35,929 bases of DNA from positions 1-35,929 of the forward strand of contig JAFAWX010000366.1 of the NCBI GenBank assembly GCA_019241535.1, read 5' to 3'. The notes beneath the pieces were generated by a model. It made no database searches. It was given only the letters and a program-made list of their open reading frames with translations, and had not been told where the DNA came from. Shown here piece after piece: positions 1-11,113 of this stretch (position 1 is its first letter; each line of letters opens with the position of its first letter). The DNA comes from Acidobacteriota bacterium (GTDB lineage Bacteria; Acidobacteriota; Terriglobia; Terriglobales; Acidobacteriaceae). The position numbers and the translations under genes were made by a program.

Positions 1-364
1 TGGAGTTGAGGTTGCCAAAGCGTACGACCTCGGCAGCACCGAGAAAACCCAGGTCCACGTGCCCGGACTGCAGAAGACTCATCACGCCAAGCAGGTCCAG
101 GCATTCGTGGGCGCCGTGAATATTCGGGGGATCGGCCATGGTATAGATGAGCCGGGCGGCCGGTCGAAAGCGGATTACACCATTTTCGAAGAGTCCTATG
201 GAGCGGGGAGCATGATTTCTTTTCGCAGTCACAAAGGCTATGAGCGGCAGACGCATGCCCACGAATACCACCTCGCCGTCTCGAATCTCGCGGGCGGCCG
301 CCGCCACCATCAATTCGCCCAGCGTGTAATCAGAAACGACGCTTTTCGGGCTGGCGCTCAGCAT
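1..364 (-). CDS. CoA-transferase beta subunit, GctB/IpdB-like (partial, runs off left edge)
   Basis: The ORF track does not list this gene because its 3' end lies outside the window. I translated it by hand from the ATG at 364. The visible 121 residues contain YTLGELMVAAAAREI near the N-terminus and SLLQSGHVDLGFLGAAEVVR near the edge, which are typical of the beta subunit of glutaconate-type CoA-transferases (family I). The family also includes the IpdB ring hydrolase of steroid degradation, so it may act as a transferase or as a C-C hydrolase. An AGGA Shine-Dalgarno sits about 6 nt before the start. It starts 41 bp after the stop of the BoxB-like gene on the same strand, so it is probably the fourth gene of the tetR operon. 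An alpha subunit would be expected nearby, probably outside the window. Confidence 0.8.
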   Translation of the reverse strand, partial: MLSASPKSVVSDYTLGELMVAAAAREIRDGEVVFVGMRLPLIAFVTAKRNHAPRSIGLFENGVIRFRPAARLIYTMADPPNIHGAHECLDLLGVMSLLQSGHVDLGFLGAAEVVRFGNLNS

Positions 365-405
365 GAACTTCCTGTAACCGTGAACCGGGGCGGATCGAGC
401 TCCGG

Positions 406-1581
406 CTAGATATTGATTGCAGATTTTCTCGGCTCGGCGATGGTCGTTAGGGGATCGCGCGCCTGTTCTTTGGCCACGATCCAGTTCTTCTCATTGCCTA
501 TGATTTCCAGCAACAGCTTCTTATCGTCGGCGGTAGGCAGAAACCAGTTCAACTGCTCCTCGTATTCCTTCTCCTCGAGTGGCGCGCCGGTTTCGGGATG
601 GAACTTCTGCCCCGCCCAGCGGCCGATAGCACGGTTGAACTTGATGTCGGGCGCATACAGGTTCTTCTCGCCGGCTTTGAGCACATGGTTCAGCCGTTCA
701 ATCAAGCCACGAACCTCGTCCCGATAGAGGTGCCGGTTATAGTCGTTCAAATCGTCTAGCTCGGCTTCCCTGGTGCTGGCCGGCTCGTCATATCGGCCTT
801 TGATTCCCCAGACGTAGGCCCAGTGGGCGGATGAAGAATGGTCGGTGCCAAATAGGTCATAGGAGCTCGAAATCCACTTATTTAAATATTTCTGGATCAA
901 CCATGCCGGAATCACGCCGGCCTGGACAATGCGGCGAAGTCCATCATTGCCCGTACCCATGTGGAAAGCTTCCTCACGCAACATGTAGGACATGGAACGC
1001 CCGAGAGGGGCAAAGGCAGAATATTTCAGCATCTGCAACTGAAACTTGCCATCGCGGTCAACAAAGTCGGTATAAGTGAAAAAATCCATCCAGTTGTCGA
1101 CATCAACGTTGAAGGCGCCGAGCAGGCGCTTGTTCTCAAAGGCGCGGCGTTCGAGCATTTTCTGGGCTTCAACCTTGCCCGAATAGCCGAAAAATTCGAT
1201 CAGCAGGGCACACATTTGCCACCCGTGGCGCATCTCCTCGATCATGACGCGAGTGATCGCACGCCGGTCCCAGTCGGTGGGTGCGGTCTCGAAAAGATGC
1301 CGCTGCTGCTCAACGCTGGCAAACTCCGTGTCTCCCTGGTAGACGATCAAATTCAGCAGGGCGTCGCGAATCTGCTGCGTGGGAACCTGGCGCAGGTTCT
1401 CCCACTTCCCACGTCCCTTAAAGTGCCCAAACTGGATCTCCTCGGTCTCAATGGCGCCGAACAAGGTGTCGAACTTGAAATTGGCTATTTCATCGCGATT
1501 GACCCCGATCTCTTTCCGCCACTCGTCGAACAAGCCGACCCAGTCGCTGAAGGTTCCGATTTTTGCCACTTTGCCGGGCAT
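406..1581 (-). CDS. BoxB-like di-iron oxygenase (aryl/acyl-CoA epoxidase family)
   Basis: A 391-residue protein of the PaaA/BoxB di-iron family. Two carboxylate-histidine motifs are visible, IEEMRHGW near residue 110 and REEAFHMG near 200, and both should supply iron ligands. The stretches FVDRDGKFQL, IQKYLNKW..SYDLFG, GIKGRYDE and NWFLPTADD match what I recall of benzoyl-CoA 2,3-epoxidase BoxB rather than PaaA. BoxB from betaproteobacteria is about 470 residues, so this is a shorter relative. The reductase BoxA, the dihydrolase BoxC and a benzoate-CoA ligase are absent from the window. The family inserts one oxygen atom into a CoA-activated aromatic ring. The substrate here is unknown, and benzoyl-CoA is only the family precedent. 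The gene is co-directional with an upstream crotonase and a downstream CoA-transferase. Confidence 0.8.
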   Translation of the reverse strand: MPGKVAKIGTFSDWVGLFDEWRKEIGVNRDEIANFKFDTLFGAIETEEIQFGHFKGRGKWENLRQVPTQQIRDALLNLIVYQGDTEFASVEQQRHLFETAPTDWDRRAITRVMIEEMRHGWQMCALLIEFFGYSGKVEAQKMLERRAFENKRLLGAFNVDVDNWMDFFTYTDFVDRDGKFQLQMLKYSAFAPLGRSMSYMLREEAFHMGTGNDGLRRIVQAGVIPAWLIQKYLNKWISSSYDLFGTDHSSSAHWAYVWGIKGRYDEPASTREAELDDLNDYNRHLYRDEVRGLIERLNHVLKAGEKNLYAPDIKFNRAIGRWAGQKFHPETGAPLEEKEYEEQLNWFLPTADDKKLLLEIIGNEKNWIVAKEQARDPLTTIAEPRKSAINI

Positions 1582-1634
1582 AGTTCGTTCTCCTCACTCT
1601 CACTGGCGCGGACCAAGCAGGGCTCGACCCGCAC

Positions 1635-2456
1635 TCATTTCGCTTTAAAGTCCGCCGGCCGCTTCTCAACGTACGCGCTCAGGCCCTCTTTAGCGTCGTC
1701 GCTTTGGAAGAGCAGCTGCTGGTTTTCGCGCTCCACGGCCAGGGCGGACTCAAGCGGAATCTCCCATCCCGTTTGCACCGAGCGTTTGATCCGCCCCACC
1801 GCCCTCGAAGCCTTGTTGGGAGGGCAAAACTGGCGGGCATACTCCATGATGTTGTCCATGAACTGGTCGCGCTCATAGATATCATTGATGATTCCAAGCT
1901 CAAGCGCTTCCTCAAAGGAATAGGTGTTGCCCGTCACCATCAACTCAATGGCTTTGCTCTTGCCCACCAGGCGTGATAGACGCTGCGTTCCCCCGGTGCC
2001 CGGCAGCACGCCCAGATTGACCTCCGGCAGACCGATCTTGCCGGCGTCCTTGCGAGCAATGCGGATGTCGGCCGCCATGGCGATCTCCAGACCTCCACCG
2101 ACGGTGTGGCCGTTGAGCGCCGCAATCACCAGCTTGGGCGTGTGCTCGAGCCGCAGCAGAGTCTCGTTCGCATGCAGGCAGAAGTAATACTTGAAGGTTG
2201 GGTCGACGCTGGCAAGCATTTTGATATTCGCGCCGGCAGAAAAAAACTTGTCGCCCACGCCGGTCAGCACGATGACGTAGACCCCGTTGTCCATGCGCGC
2301 CTCAAGGATAGCGTCGTCCAGCTGGCGGTTCATTTCATAGGTGTATGTGTTGGCCGGGGGATCGTTCATCTCGATCACCGCCACGCCATTATCCACGCGA
2401 TAGTTGATGAGGTGTTTGGTTGCCTGGTCCGTGGCCTGTCCTAGTGTGGTTGCCAT
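1635..2456 (-). CDS. Enoyl-CoA hydratase/isomerase (crotonase family)
   Basis: A crotonase-fold protein of 273 residues from the chosen ATG at 2456, which has an AAGGAG ribosome site 6 nt upstream; the ORF-track start at 2489 would lie inside tetR. The oxyanion-hole segments FFSAGANIK and NGHTVGGGLEIAMAAD are present, followed by GLPEVNLGVLPGTGGTQRL with the usual acidic residue. It should hydrate an enoyl-CoA or open a ring product made by the BoxB-like enzyme. It is far shorter than BoxC (about 550 residues), so it is not that dihydrolase. Its ribosome site overlaps the tetR stop codon, which suggests translational coupling. Confidence 0.9.
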   Translation of the reverse strand: MATTLGQATDQATKHLINYRVDNGVAVIEMNDPPANTYTYEMNRQLDDAILEARMDNGVYVIVLTGVGDKFFSAGANIKMLASVDPTFKYYFCLHANETLLRLEHTPKLVIAALNGHTVGGGLEIAMAADIRIARKDAGKIGLPEVNLGVLPGTGGTQRLSRLVGKSKAIELMVTGNTYSFEEALELGIINDIYERDQFMDNIMEYARQFCPPNKASRAVGRIKRSVQTGWEIPLESALAVERENQQLLFQSDDAKEGLSAYVEKRPADFKAK

Positions 2457-2466
2457 GTTCGTCTCC

Positions 2467-3201
2467 TTACAAGAAGCTAAGCGCATCACCCGGTCGTCGG
2501 CGGGCAGGGCTGGACATGCGATGCGGCCGCAGGTTCGTCCTCCGCCGGCGGCCGTTGGCGCGGGTACAATTCGCGATGCCCCCGAAAAAAATATTTCCCA
2601 TCTCCCGCGCCAACCGTCCGGCGTCGCCGTCGAGGCGGGGGTTATACCACGTGTAGATCCAGTTCATCATTCCGAAAAGCGCCAGCACCGCTGTGCGGCT
2701 GTCAAAGTCGAGATTCTCTTCTTTTTTGTAGTCTTCGACTAGGTTACAGCAGATGCGGTAATAGTCCCGCTTAAGCTCCGCGACTTTCCTGCCATAGCCG
2801 GCCGTGAGCACGTCGTCTTCATGGGAAAGAACCTTCATCGCGTGCTGATGCTCGAGAAAGTATTCCAGGTGATTGGCGATGAAGGCGCGAATGCGCTGCT
2901 CAGGACCCCCCGCTTGGGTTATTCGCTGGGCCAGACGGTCGAGAATCTTACCGAAGCTGAGCTTCTGAATGAGATAGAGCAGACGTTCTTTGGTGCCGAA
3001 GTAGTGATACATTCCCGCCAGTGACATCCCTGTCGAGCGGGCAATATCTCGCATCGAAGCTCCCTCGTACCCTTTTTCACAGAACACCTCGGTAGCGTGA
3101 TCCAGAATCTTTGCGAGTCGCTGATCAAAACGTGCTTCGCCCAGTGCGACTCCGTTCGCGCGGCGGCTTTCAAATTGCGAACTCCGGGCAGAAGTAAGCA
3201 T
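2467..3201 (-). CDS. TetR/AcrR-family transcriptional regulator, probable repressor of the BoxB-like operon
   Basis: The N-terminal helix-turn-helix reads ILDHATEVFCEKGYEGASMR then GMSLAGMYHYFGTKERLL, a textbook TetR DNA-binding domain. The C-terminal half is a helical ligand domain like those of acyl-CoA-responsive TetR proteins, ending in a basic arginine-rich tail. I chose the ATG at 3201; the 284-residue ORF starting at 3321 would run through the promoter and operator. No clear Shine-Dalgarno precedes 3201, so the transcript may be nearly leaderless. The gene is first in the operon, and a PaaR-type operator lies 7 nt upstream of its start, which implies autoregulation. The effector is probably an aryl- or acyl-CoA (inference). 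Confidence 0.9.
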   Translation of the reverse strand: MLTSARSSQFESRRANGVALGEARFDQRLAKILDHATEVFCEKGYEGASMRDIARSTGMSLAGMYHYFGTKERLLYLIQKLSFGKILDRLAQRITQAGGPEQRIRAFIANHLEYFLEHQHAMKVLSHEDDVLTAGYGRKVAELKRDYYRICCNLVEDYKKEENLDFDSRTAVLALFGMMNWIYTWYNPRLDGDAGRLAREMGNIFFGGIANCTRANGRRRRTNLRPHRMSSPARRRPGDALSFL

Positions 3202-3208
3202 GTACGTT

Positions 3209-3222
3209 CGAACGTTCGTTCG
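3209..3222. promoter_or_regulatory. PaaR-type palindromic operator with adjacent -10 element
   Basis: The sequence CGAACGTTCGTTCG fits at every position the consensus CNAACGNNCGTTNG that I recall for the TetR-family phenylacetyl-CoA repressor PaaR of Thermus thermophilus. A second overlapping palindrome, CGTTCGAACG, extends it to 3205. On the minus strand a plausible -10 hexamer TATACT lies at 3231-3236, directly upstream, so bound repressor would cover the transcription start. This ties tetR and the crotonase, BoxB-like and CoA-transferase genes to one switch. Confidence 0.7.
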
Positions 3223-3344
3223 ATTTTTATAGTATACGCTGCCAGAGCCGCGAATAACAGTTCGCAGTGGACTACCGCATTTTCGACGAAAACCTGCAGC
3301 CATGCTGCCAGCAGGGCGCAAGGCTTCAACCTCGAGCCTAGGGC

Positions 3345-4439
3345 TCAGTTCCGGATATTGCGCATCAACTGCTCGACCTCGTTCTTCTGGTCGGCCGTGA
3401 GCGGGAGTAGCGGCAGCCTCGACGGACCTCCATAGTAGCCGTTCAAATCCATGGCATACTTCAGCGCAGGGATTCCCAGCTCACCGGAAACCCGCGTGGC
3501 GGCAGCCGCGATCCGATCCTGCTTGATGCGTGCCAGCTCCGAATCGCGCTCCTTCCAGGCTGCATACACTTCATAGCACGCCGTCGGCGCGGGACAGGCA
3601 AAGGCCAGAATAGCTCCCACTGCACCGGCGGCGAGCGAGGGATCAAGCTGTTGTGCTGCTCCCACCGAGATCTGAAAACCCACTTCCTTCCGCCGCGTCT
3701 TAATTTTGACTTCGCCGGAGCCAGGCGCTCGCAGACGAGCGGCGGAGTCTCGATGCTCTGAAGCCGACTTCCCCGCCAGTGCCGCCAACGGGACCAGCTC
3801 GCCGTTTGTCTCAGCCGGCACGACCTGACTTGCCTCGAGCATGCGGGGAGTAAGAGCGGCAAAGGTTTCTGTCACTGCGGCAGTGCGCCGGACGTGTTTC
3901 GTGCCTTCGGCCATGCGCCGGACCTTTCCCACGTCGCCGCCCGATTCCTTGATTCCGATAATGTTCGGGTGCTCCGCGAGCTCGATCACCAGCTCCGCAG
4001 GCATGTCGTAGGCCGTGAAAACCGGCACGCTATAGATCATCACCGGAAGTGGCGACTGATCAGCGACGGTTCGATAGAAGGTAAGTATATTCGGCGGGAG
4101 CATCTGCCGGCGGTAATAAAAGGGAGTGCGCACCAGAGCAACGTCATAGCCTAGTTCGGCGGCAAATACCGTCAGCCGCAGGGTCTCAGCTGCCGATTCC
4201 CCCGCCGTGCCTGCAATCAGGACCTTATTCGGAGCACAGGCCTGACGGGCAATCTTCAAGACCTGGCGGCGCTCTTCATCCGAGAGCATAATTGCTTCAC
4301 CGGTTGAACCGAGCACAACGATACCGGCCACGGGGGTCTTCGAATAGTGCTCGACGTTCTGTTCGAGCTTTTTGTAGTAGACGCCTCCGTCGGGGTAAAA
4401 AGGCGTCGTGATAGGGGGAAAGATGCCTGCAAGGAGCAT
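3345..4439 (-). CDS. DHDPS/NAL-family aldolase-lyase with an internal insertion
   Basis: A class I lyase of the DapA/NanA superfamily. The STGEA motif near residue 45, the tyrosine of MIYSVPVF near 135 and the Schiff-base lysine of IIGIKESGG near 163 are all present. Family members are usually about 290-310 residues; this one has 364, with an extra segment of roughly 45 residues around 205-250 (PAETNGELVPLAALAGKSAS through KIKTRRKEVGF) before the C-terminal helices resume. It resembles the 4-hydroxy-2-oxoglutarate aldolase branch at least as much as true DapA, and no lysine-pathway genes are adjacent. The substrate is therefore unassigned. It precedes tetR on the same strand, but tetR has its own promoter. 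Confidence 0.8.
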   Translation of the reverse strand: MLLAGIFPPITTPFYPDGGVYYKKLEQNVEHYSKTPVAGIVVLGSTGEAIMLSDEERRQVLKIARQACAPNKVLIAGTAGESAAETLRLTVFAAELGYDVALVRTPFYYRRQMLPPNILTFYRTVADQSPLPVMIYSVPVFTAYDMPAELVIELAEHPNIIGIKESGGDVGKVRRMAEGTKHVRRTAAVTETFAALTPRMLEASQVVPAETNGELVPLAALAGKSASEHRDSAARLRAPGSGEVKIKTRRKEVGFQISVGAAQQLDPSLAAGAVGAILAFACPAPTACYEVYAAWKERDSELARIKQDRIAAAATRVSGELGIPALKYAMDLNGYYGGPSRLPLLPLTADQKNEVEQLMRNIRN

Positions 4440-4523
4440 GGGAATCCAGCCTTTAAGCCATCTTAAGCCGTCACTATTCTAAATGCGGCCACCAGCAACG
4501 GCGGTTAATATATGACTCCCATC

Positions 4524-4543
4524 GGTCAGCTTTCCCGCTGACC
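4524..4543. terminator. Hairpin downstream of carB, possible terminator
   Basis: GGTCAGC and GCTGACC form a perfect 7-bp stem around TTTCCC, about 45 bp past the carB stop codon. A second weaker hairpin, CACCAG...CTGGTG, lies at 4553-4574. Neither has a clear U-tract, so intrinsic termination is only possible. The 147-bp gap holds nothing else recognisable. Confidence 0.3.
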
Positions 4544-4586
4544 CGCTCGATGCACCAGCTGAGGGCGCCTGGTGTCCTCCTTTCCC

Positions 4587-7907
<3,321 letters not shown>

Positions 7908-8114
7908 GTTTGGCGATCATTCTGTGCCGCGAAGTAGAGTTGTAACCGGTTCCCGATCTTGAGCGGCCCGCTAGCACCGTTGCCAGCCGAAGCGCGGCGC
8001 TCCGGCCTGCATTCGAGTCGCGAGACCGATCGAGTTCGGGGCGCACGCCGCTTTCGAAATGGAGAACAAAAGCTGAAGCTCGAACAACGTATTTTAGGAG
8101 GGCGCGCCCCGATG

Positions 8115-9245
8115 TCACTCTTTCCATTCCTCCATCATCTTCACGAAGTCCTTGAACAGGTAATGGGAGTCGTGGGGCCCGGGAGAAGCCTCGGGATGGT
8201 ACTGCACGGTGAAGAGCGGCAAGTTACGGTGCCGCATGCCCTCGAGTGTGGCATCGTTCAGATCCACGTGCGTCACTTCCACTTCCGAGGTGGGCAGGGA
8301 GTCGGGATCGACCGCGAAGTTGTGATTGTGTGCGGTGATCTCTACTTTGCCGGTGGCGATCTGTTTGACGGGATGATTTCCGCCATGATGCCCGAACTTC
8401 AGCTTGTAGGTTTTTGCTCCCAGAGCGAGCCCAGTAAGTTGATGGCCGAGGCAAATGCCGAAAACGGGCAGCCGTCCCATGAGGCGGCGAATGTTATCTA
8501 CCGCATAACTGCACGGCTCAGGGTCGCCCGGACCGTTTGAAAGAAAAACTCCATGGGGTGCGAGCGCCAGAACGTCCTCCGCCGGGGTCTGCGCCGGAAC
8601 CACCGTGACCCGGCATCGCTCGCTGCGTAACTTTCGCAAAATGTTCTGCTTGATGCCGAAATCGTAAGCCACTACATGAAAGCGCTCCGGCTGATCCTTA
8701 ACGCCCACCACCTCGACCGGCTCGTGGGAGCGCTCGCCCACTTCCCATACGTAGGGCCGATTGGTGGTGACCACTTTGGCCAGATCCGTACCGTCCATCT
8801 TGGGAATGGAGCGGGCCTTGGCAATCAATTTTTCCGCATCGGCTTCGATCGTCGAGATCACGCCGCGCATGACCCCATGGTCGCGCAAATGGCGCACCAG
8901 CGCGCGGGTATCGATTTCCGCGAGAACCGGAATTTTGAACTGTTCGAGATACTCTTCGGCCACCTGCTGCGAACGCCAGTTGGAACTGACCTTTGAAAAC
9001 TCGCGCACAACCAGGCCCTCGATGTAGGGGCGGGTCGACTCGCTGTCATCGGCATTGGTACCGTAATTGCCGATTTCGGGATTCGTTAAAACCACGATCT
9101 GCCCGGCGTAGGAGGGGTCGGTGAAGATTTCCTGGTAGCCGGTAATGGAAGTATTAAAAACGACTTCGCCGTAGCACTCGCCTTTGGCGCCGTAGCCTTT
9201 CCCTCGGAAGACTCTCGCGTCTTCCAGCGCAAGGATGGCCTGCAT
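8115..9245 (-). CDS. carA: Carbamoyl-phosphate synthase small (glutaminase) subunit
   Basis: A 376-residue protein of standard CarA length. The N-terminal CPSase domain ([31 protein letters not shown]) is followed by a class I glutamine amidotransferase domain. That domain has the nucleophile elbow [17 protein letters not shown], the histidine of [13 protein letters not shown], and NGPGDP. It hydrolyses glutamine and passes ammonia to CarB. The start at 9245 has a GGAGAAG ribosome site. The 207-bp carA-carB spacer contains a GGGCGCGCCC palindrome just after the stop but no gene. Confidence 0.97.
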   Translation of the reverse strand: MQAILALEDARVFRGKGYGAKGECYGEVVFNTSITGYQEIFTDPSYAGQIVVLTNPEIGNYGTNADDSESTRPYIEGLVVREFSKVSSNWRSQQVAEEYLEQFKIPVLAEIDTRALVRHLRDHGVMRGVISTIEADAEKLIAKARSIPKMDGTDLAKVVTTNRPYVWEVGERSHEPVEVVGVKDQPERFHVVAYDFGIKQNILRKLRSERCRVTVVPAQTPAEDVLALAPHGVFLSNGPGDPEPCSYAVDNIRRLMGRLPVFGICLGHQLTGLALGAKTYKLKFGHHGGNHPVKQIATGKVEITAHNHNFAVDPDSLPTSEVEVTHVDLNDATLEGMRHRNLPLFTVQYHPEASPGPHDSHYLFKDFVKMMEEWKE

Positions 9246-9361
9246 GGCTTCTCCGGGGGTTGGATTTTGAAGATTTTAGCAGGGACTGAGGAAAGGGAAA
9301 AGATCAAACCTCGACGCGTGCTTACTCCGAGCGCATCCGATCCGGTAGAATTGAAACTACA

Positions 9362-9946
9362 ATGGCCGCAGCACCGGATGCTCCCGAGCTTCCCCTCGAA
9401 GTCATTCGCGACCAGGGCCGAGTTCCGCAGCGGTCGGTCACGCTCTTCTCTGCATGGGTGCGCGACCTGGTCATATCGCTCGGTATTTCGGCATTCATCA
9501 TTGTTTTCCTCTACCAGCCGGTAAAAGTTGAAGGCACCAGCATGATGCCCTCGCTGGATGATCAGGAGCGCATCTTCATCAACAAATTCGTCTACCGCAT
9601 CGAGCCCATTCAGCGCGGCGACATCGTGGTCTTCCGCTACCCCCGGGACCCAGGGAAAAGCTTCATCAAACGGGTCATCGGCGTTGCCGGCGATCATGTG
9701 CGGATCGTTGACGGAAACGTGTACCTGAACGGCAGGCTGCTGGTAGAAGACTATGTTCCCGGAGCTTACCAGGACGGACGTTCTTACCCGGAAGTTGTCG
9801 TTCCGCCCGACTCATTTTTTGTGTTGGGGGATCACCGTAGCTTGTCCAACGACAGCCGCGACTTCGGTCCGGTGGGAGCAAGTTACATCTACGGCAAGGC
9901 GGTTTTTGGGTATTGGCCCATGGATAAGCTGGGCCGCCTGCGCTGA
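9362..9946 (+). CDS. lepB: Signal peptidase I
   Basis: A 194-residue type I signal peptidase with a single N-terminal membrane helix (DLVISLGISAFIIVFLY) after a cytoplasmic leader. Catalytic Ser lies in GTSMMPSL near residue 60, and the general-base Lys in FIKRVIGVAGD near 102. The C-terminal box GDHRSLSNDSRDFG is intact. It cleaves signal peptides at the outer face of the inner membrane. It is divergent from carA and separated from it by 116 bp that must hold both promoters. Confidence 0.96.
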   Translation: MAAAPDAPELPLEVIRDQGRVPQRSVTLFSAWVRDLVISLGISAFIIVFLYQPVKVEGTSMMPSLDDQERIFINKFVYRIEPIQRGDIVVFRYPRDPGKSFIKRVIGVAGDHVRIVDGNVYLNGRLLVEDYVPGAYQDGRSYPEVVVPPDSFFVLGDHRSLSNDSRDFGPVGASYIYGKAVFGYWPMDKLGRLR

Positions 9947-10163
9947 CCTCTTTCGGCATGCCTGGCATTTCAAGTGGAGGCGGCGAGCCTTTCCGAGTTT
10001 CTCCACCCCACCTGACCGCATATTGCTGACATCAAATGCACTGCCGTTGACATTTCCGCAGTAGAAGGTTCAAACTACCGAATCTGCCCGAACGGGCGTG
10101 GGGCGAGCGCCGCCCGGGTTTCGCAGGGCTTCAGTCTCGCGAAATTTTATCGAACCTTTACTT

Positions 10164-10610
10164 ATGGCCGGCAACCGCTTCTCCTACAGGCTGGATTCGA
10201 CTTTGGAGACGGTGGACAACGCGGAACAAACCGCCAGCCGCATTGCCTCAGAAAGCGGTTTCGGGGAAGACGAAGTCATGCAGATCGCCATGGCGGTGCG
10301 CGAGGCAGCGGTCAACGCCGTGCTTCACGGGAATGCCTACGATCCGGAGAAGAAGATCGATCTCGAATTTGAGCGCACGAAAAACGACCTGGTGATTACT
10401 ATCCGCGACCAGGGAAAGGGTCTCGATCTGGCCAAGGTCCCCGATCCGCTGGCTCCTGAAAACCTCCTGAAAACCTCAGGTCGGGGGATTTTCTTAATAC
10501 GTTCGTTTATGGATGAGGTGGAAATCCATCCTTCCCAGACGGGCACCGAAATCAAACTTATTAAGCACGTCCACGGGCAAGCCGCGGGCGGCAAGGAGGC
10601 CTCCCAGTGA
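10164..10610 (+). CDS. Anti-sigma factor serine kinase, RsbW/SpoIIAB-like ATPase
   Basis: A small GHKL ATPase. The N-box EAAVNAVLHGNA, G1 box DQGKGLDL and G2 box SGRGIFLIRSFMDEV are intact, in the order seen in RsbW and SpoIIAB. I placed the start at 10164 (MAGNRFSYRL), giving 148 residues; the longer ORF adds 22 residues without family resemblance. It should phosphorylate the STAS antagonist encoded next and may sequester a sigma factor or other partner. No sigma factor gene is nearby, so the target is unknown. A small hairpin GCCCGAACGGGC lies upstream at 10086-10097. Confidence 0.88.
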   Translation: MAGNRFSYRLDSTLETVDNAEQTASRIASESGFGEDEVMQIAMAVREAAVNAVLHGNAYDPEKKIDLEFERTKNDLVITIRDQGKGLDLAKVPDPLAPENLLKTSGRGIFLIRSFMDEVEIHPSQTGTEIKLIKHVHGQAAGGKEASQ

Positions 10611-10951
10611 ACTTGAAAACCAGTACACGCCAGGTTGACGGAGTTAACATTGTCGATTGCAGCGGGCGCATTACTTTGGGCGAAGGTAGCGTGGTGCTGC
10701 GCGATTTGGTTAAGGACCTGCTTTCCAAGGGACAAAAGAAGATCCTGCTCAACCTGGGCGAAGTGAATTATATCGACAGCTCGGGCATCGGCGAGCTGGT
10801 GAGTGCCTACACCACAGTGCGCAATCAGGGCGGCGAACTTAAGCTGTTGAATCTCACCAAGAAGGTTCACGACCTGTTGCAGATCACAAAACTCTACACA
10901 GTGTTCGACGTCAAAGACGATGAGACTTCGGCGGTGAAAGCCTTCCGCTGA
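10607..10951 (+). CDS. STAS-domain anti-sigma factor antagonist (RsbV/SpoIIAA-like)
   Basis: A 114-residue single STAS domain. The phospho-acceptor serine lies in YIDSSGIGELV, and the fold's DCSGRITLGEGS start is present. The GTG start overlaps the kinase gene's TGA stop as GTGA, which indicates translational coupling and balanced expression of the partner-switching pair. When dephosphorylated it should bind the upstream kinase and release its target. The region after it (10952-11113) holds only small hairpins such as CCGGG..CCCGG at 11073-11088 between two convergent genes. Confidence 0.92.
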   Translation: MNLKTSTRQVDGVNIVDCSGRITLGEGSVVLRDLVKDLLSKGQKKILLNLGEVNYIDSSGIGELVSAYTTVRNQGGELKLLNLTKKVHDLLQITKLYTVFDVKDDETSAVKAFR

Positions 10952-11113
10952 AGACTTCCGCCAGGCGTGCACTCTCGAACGACCATAAAAGGCGTTCCTC
11001 GCTGCGCCTGGCTTGCGCTCCCGGCTGGCTCTCCCAGTTCAAGTGGCGTCGCTTACAGCGCCGCGCTCCATGCCGGGTCGTAGCCCGGTACGTCCGGACG
11101 GTTTGACGCCTTC

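Noticed and set aside
961-1878. 305-aa plus-strand ORF
   Set aside because: Antisense shadow of the BoxB-like and crotonase genes; no homology and high-GC frame effect.
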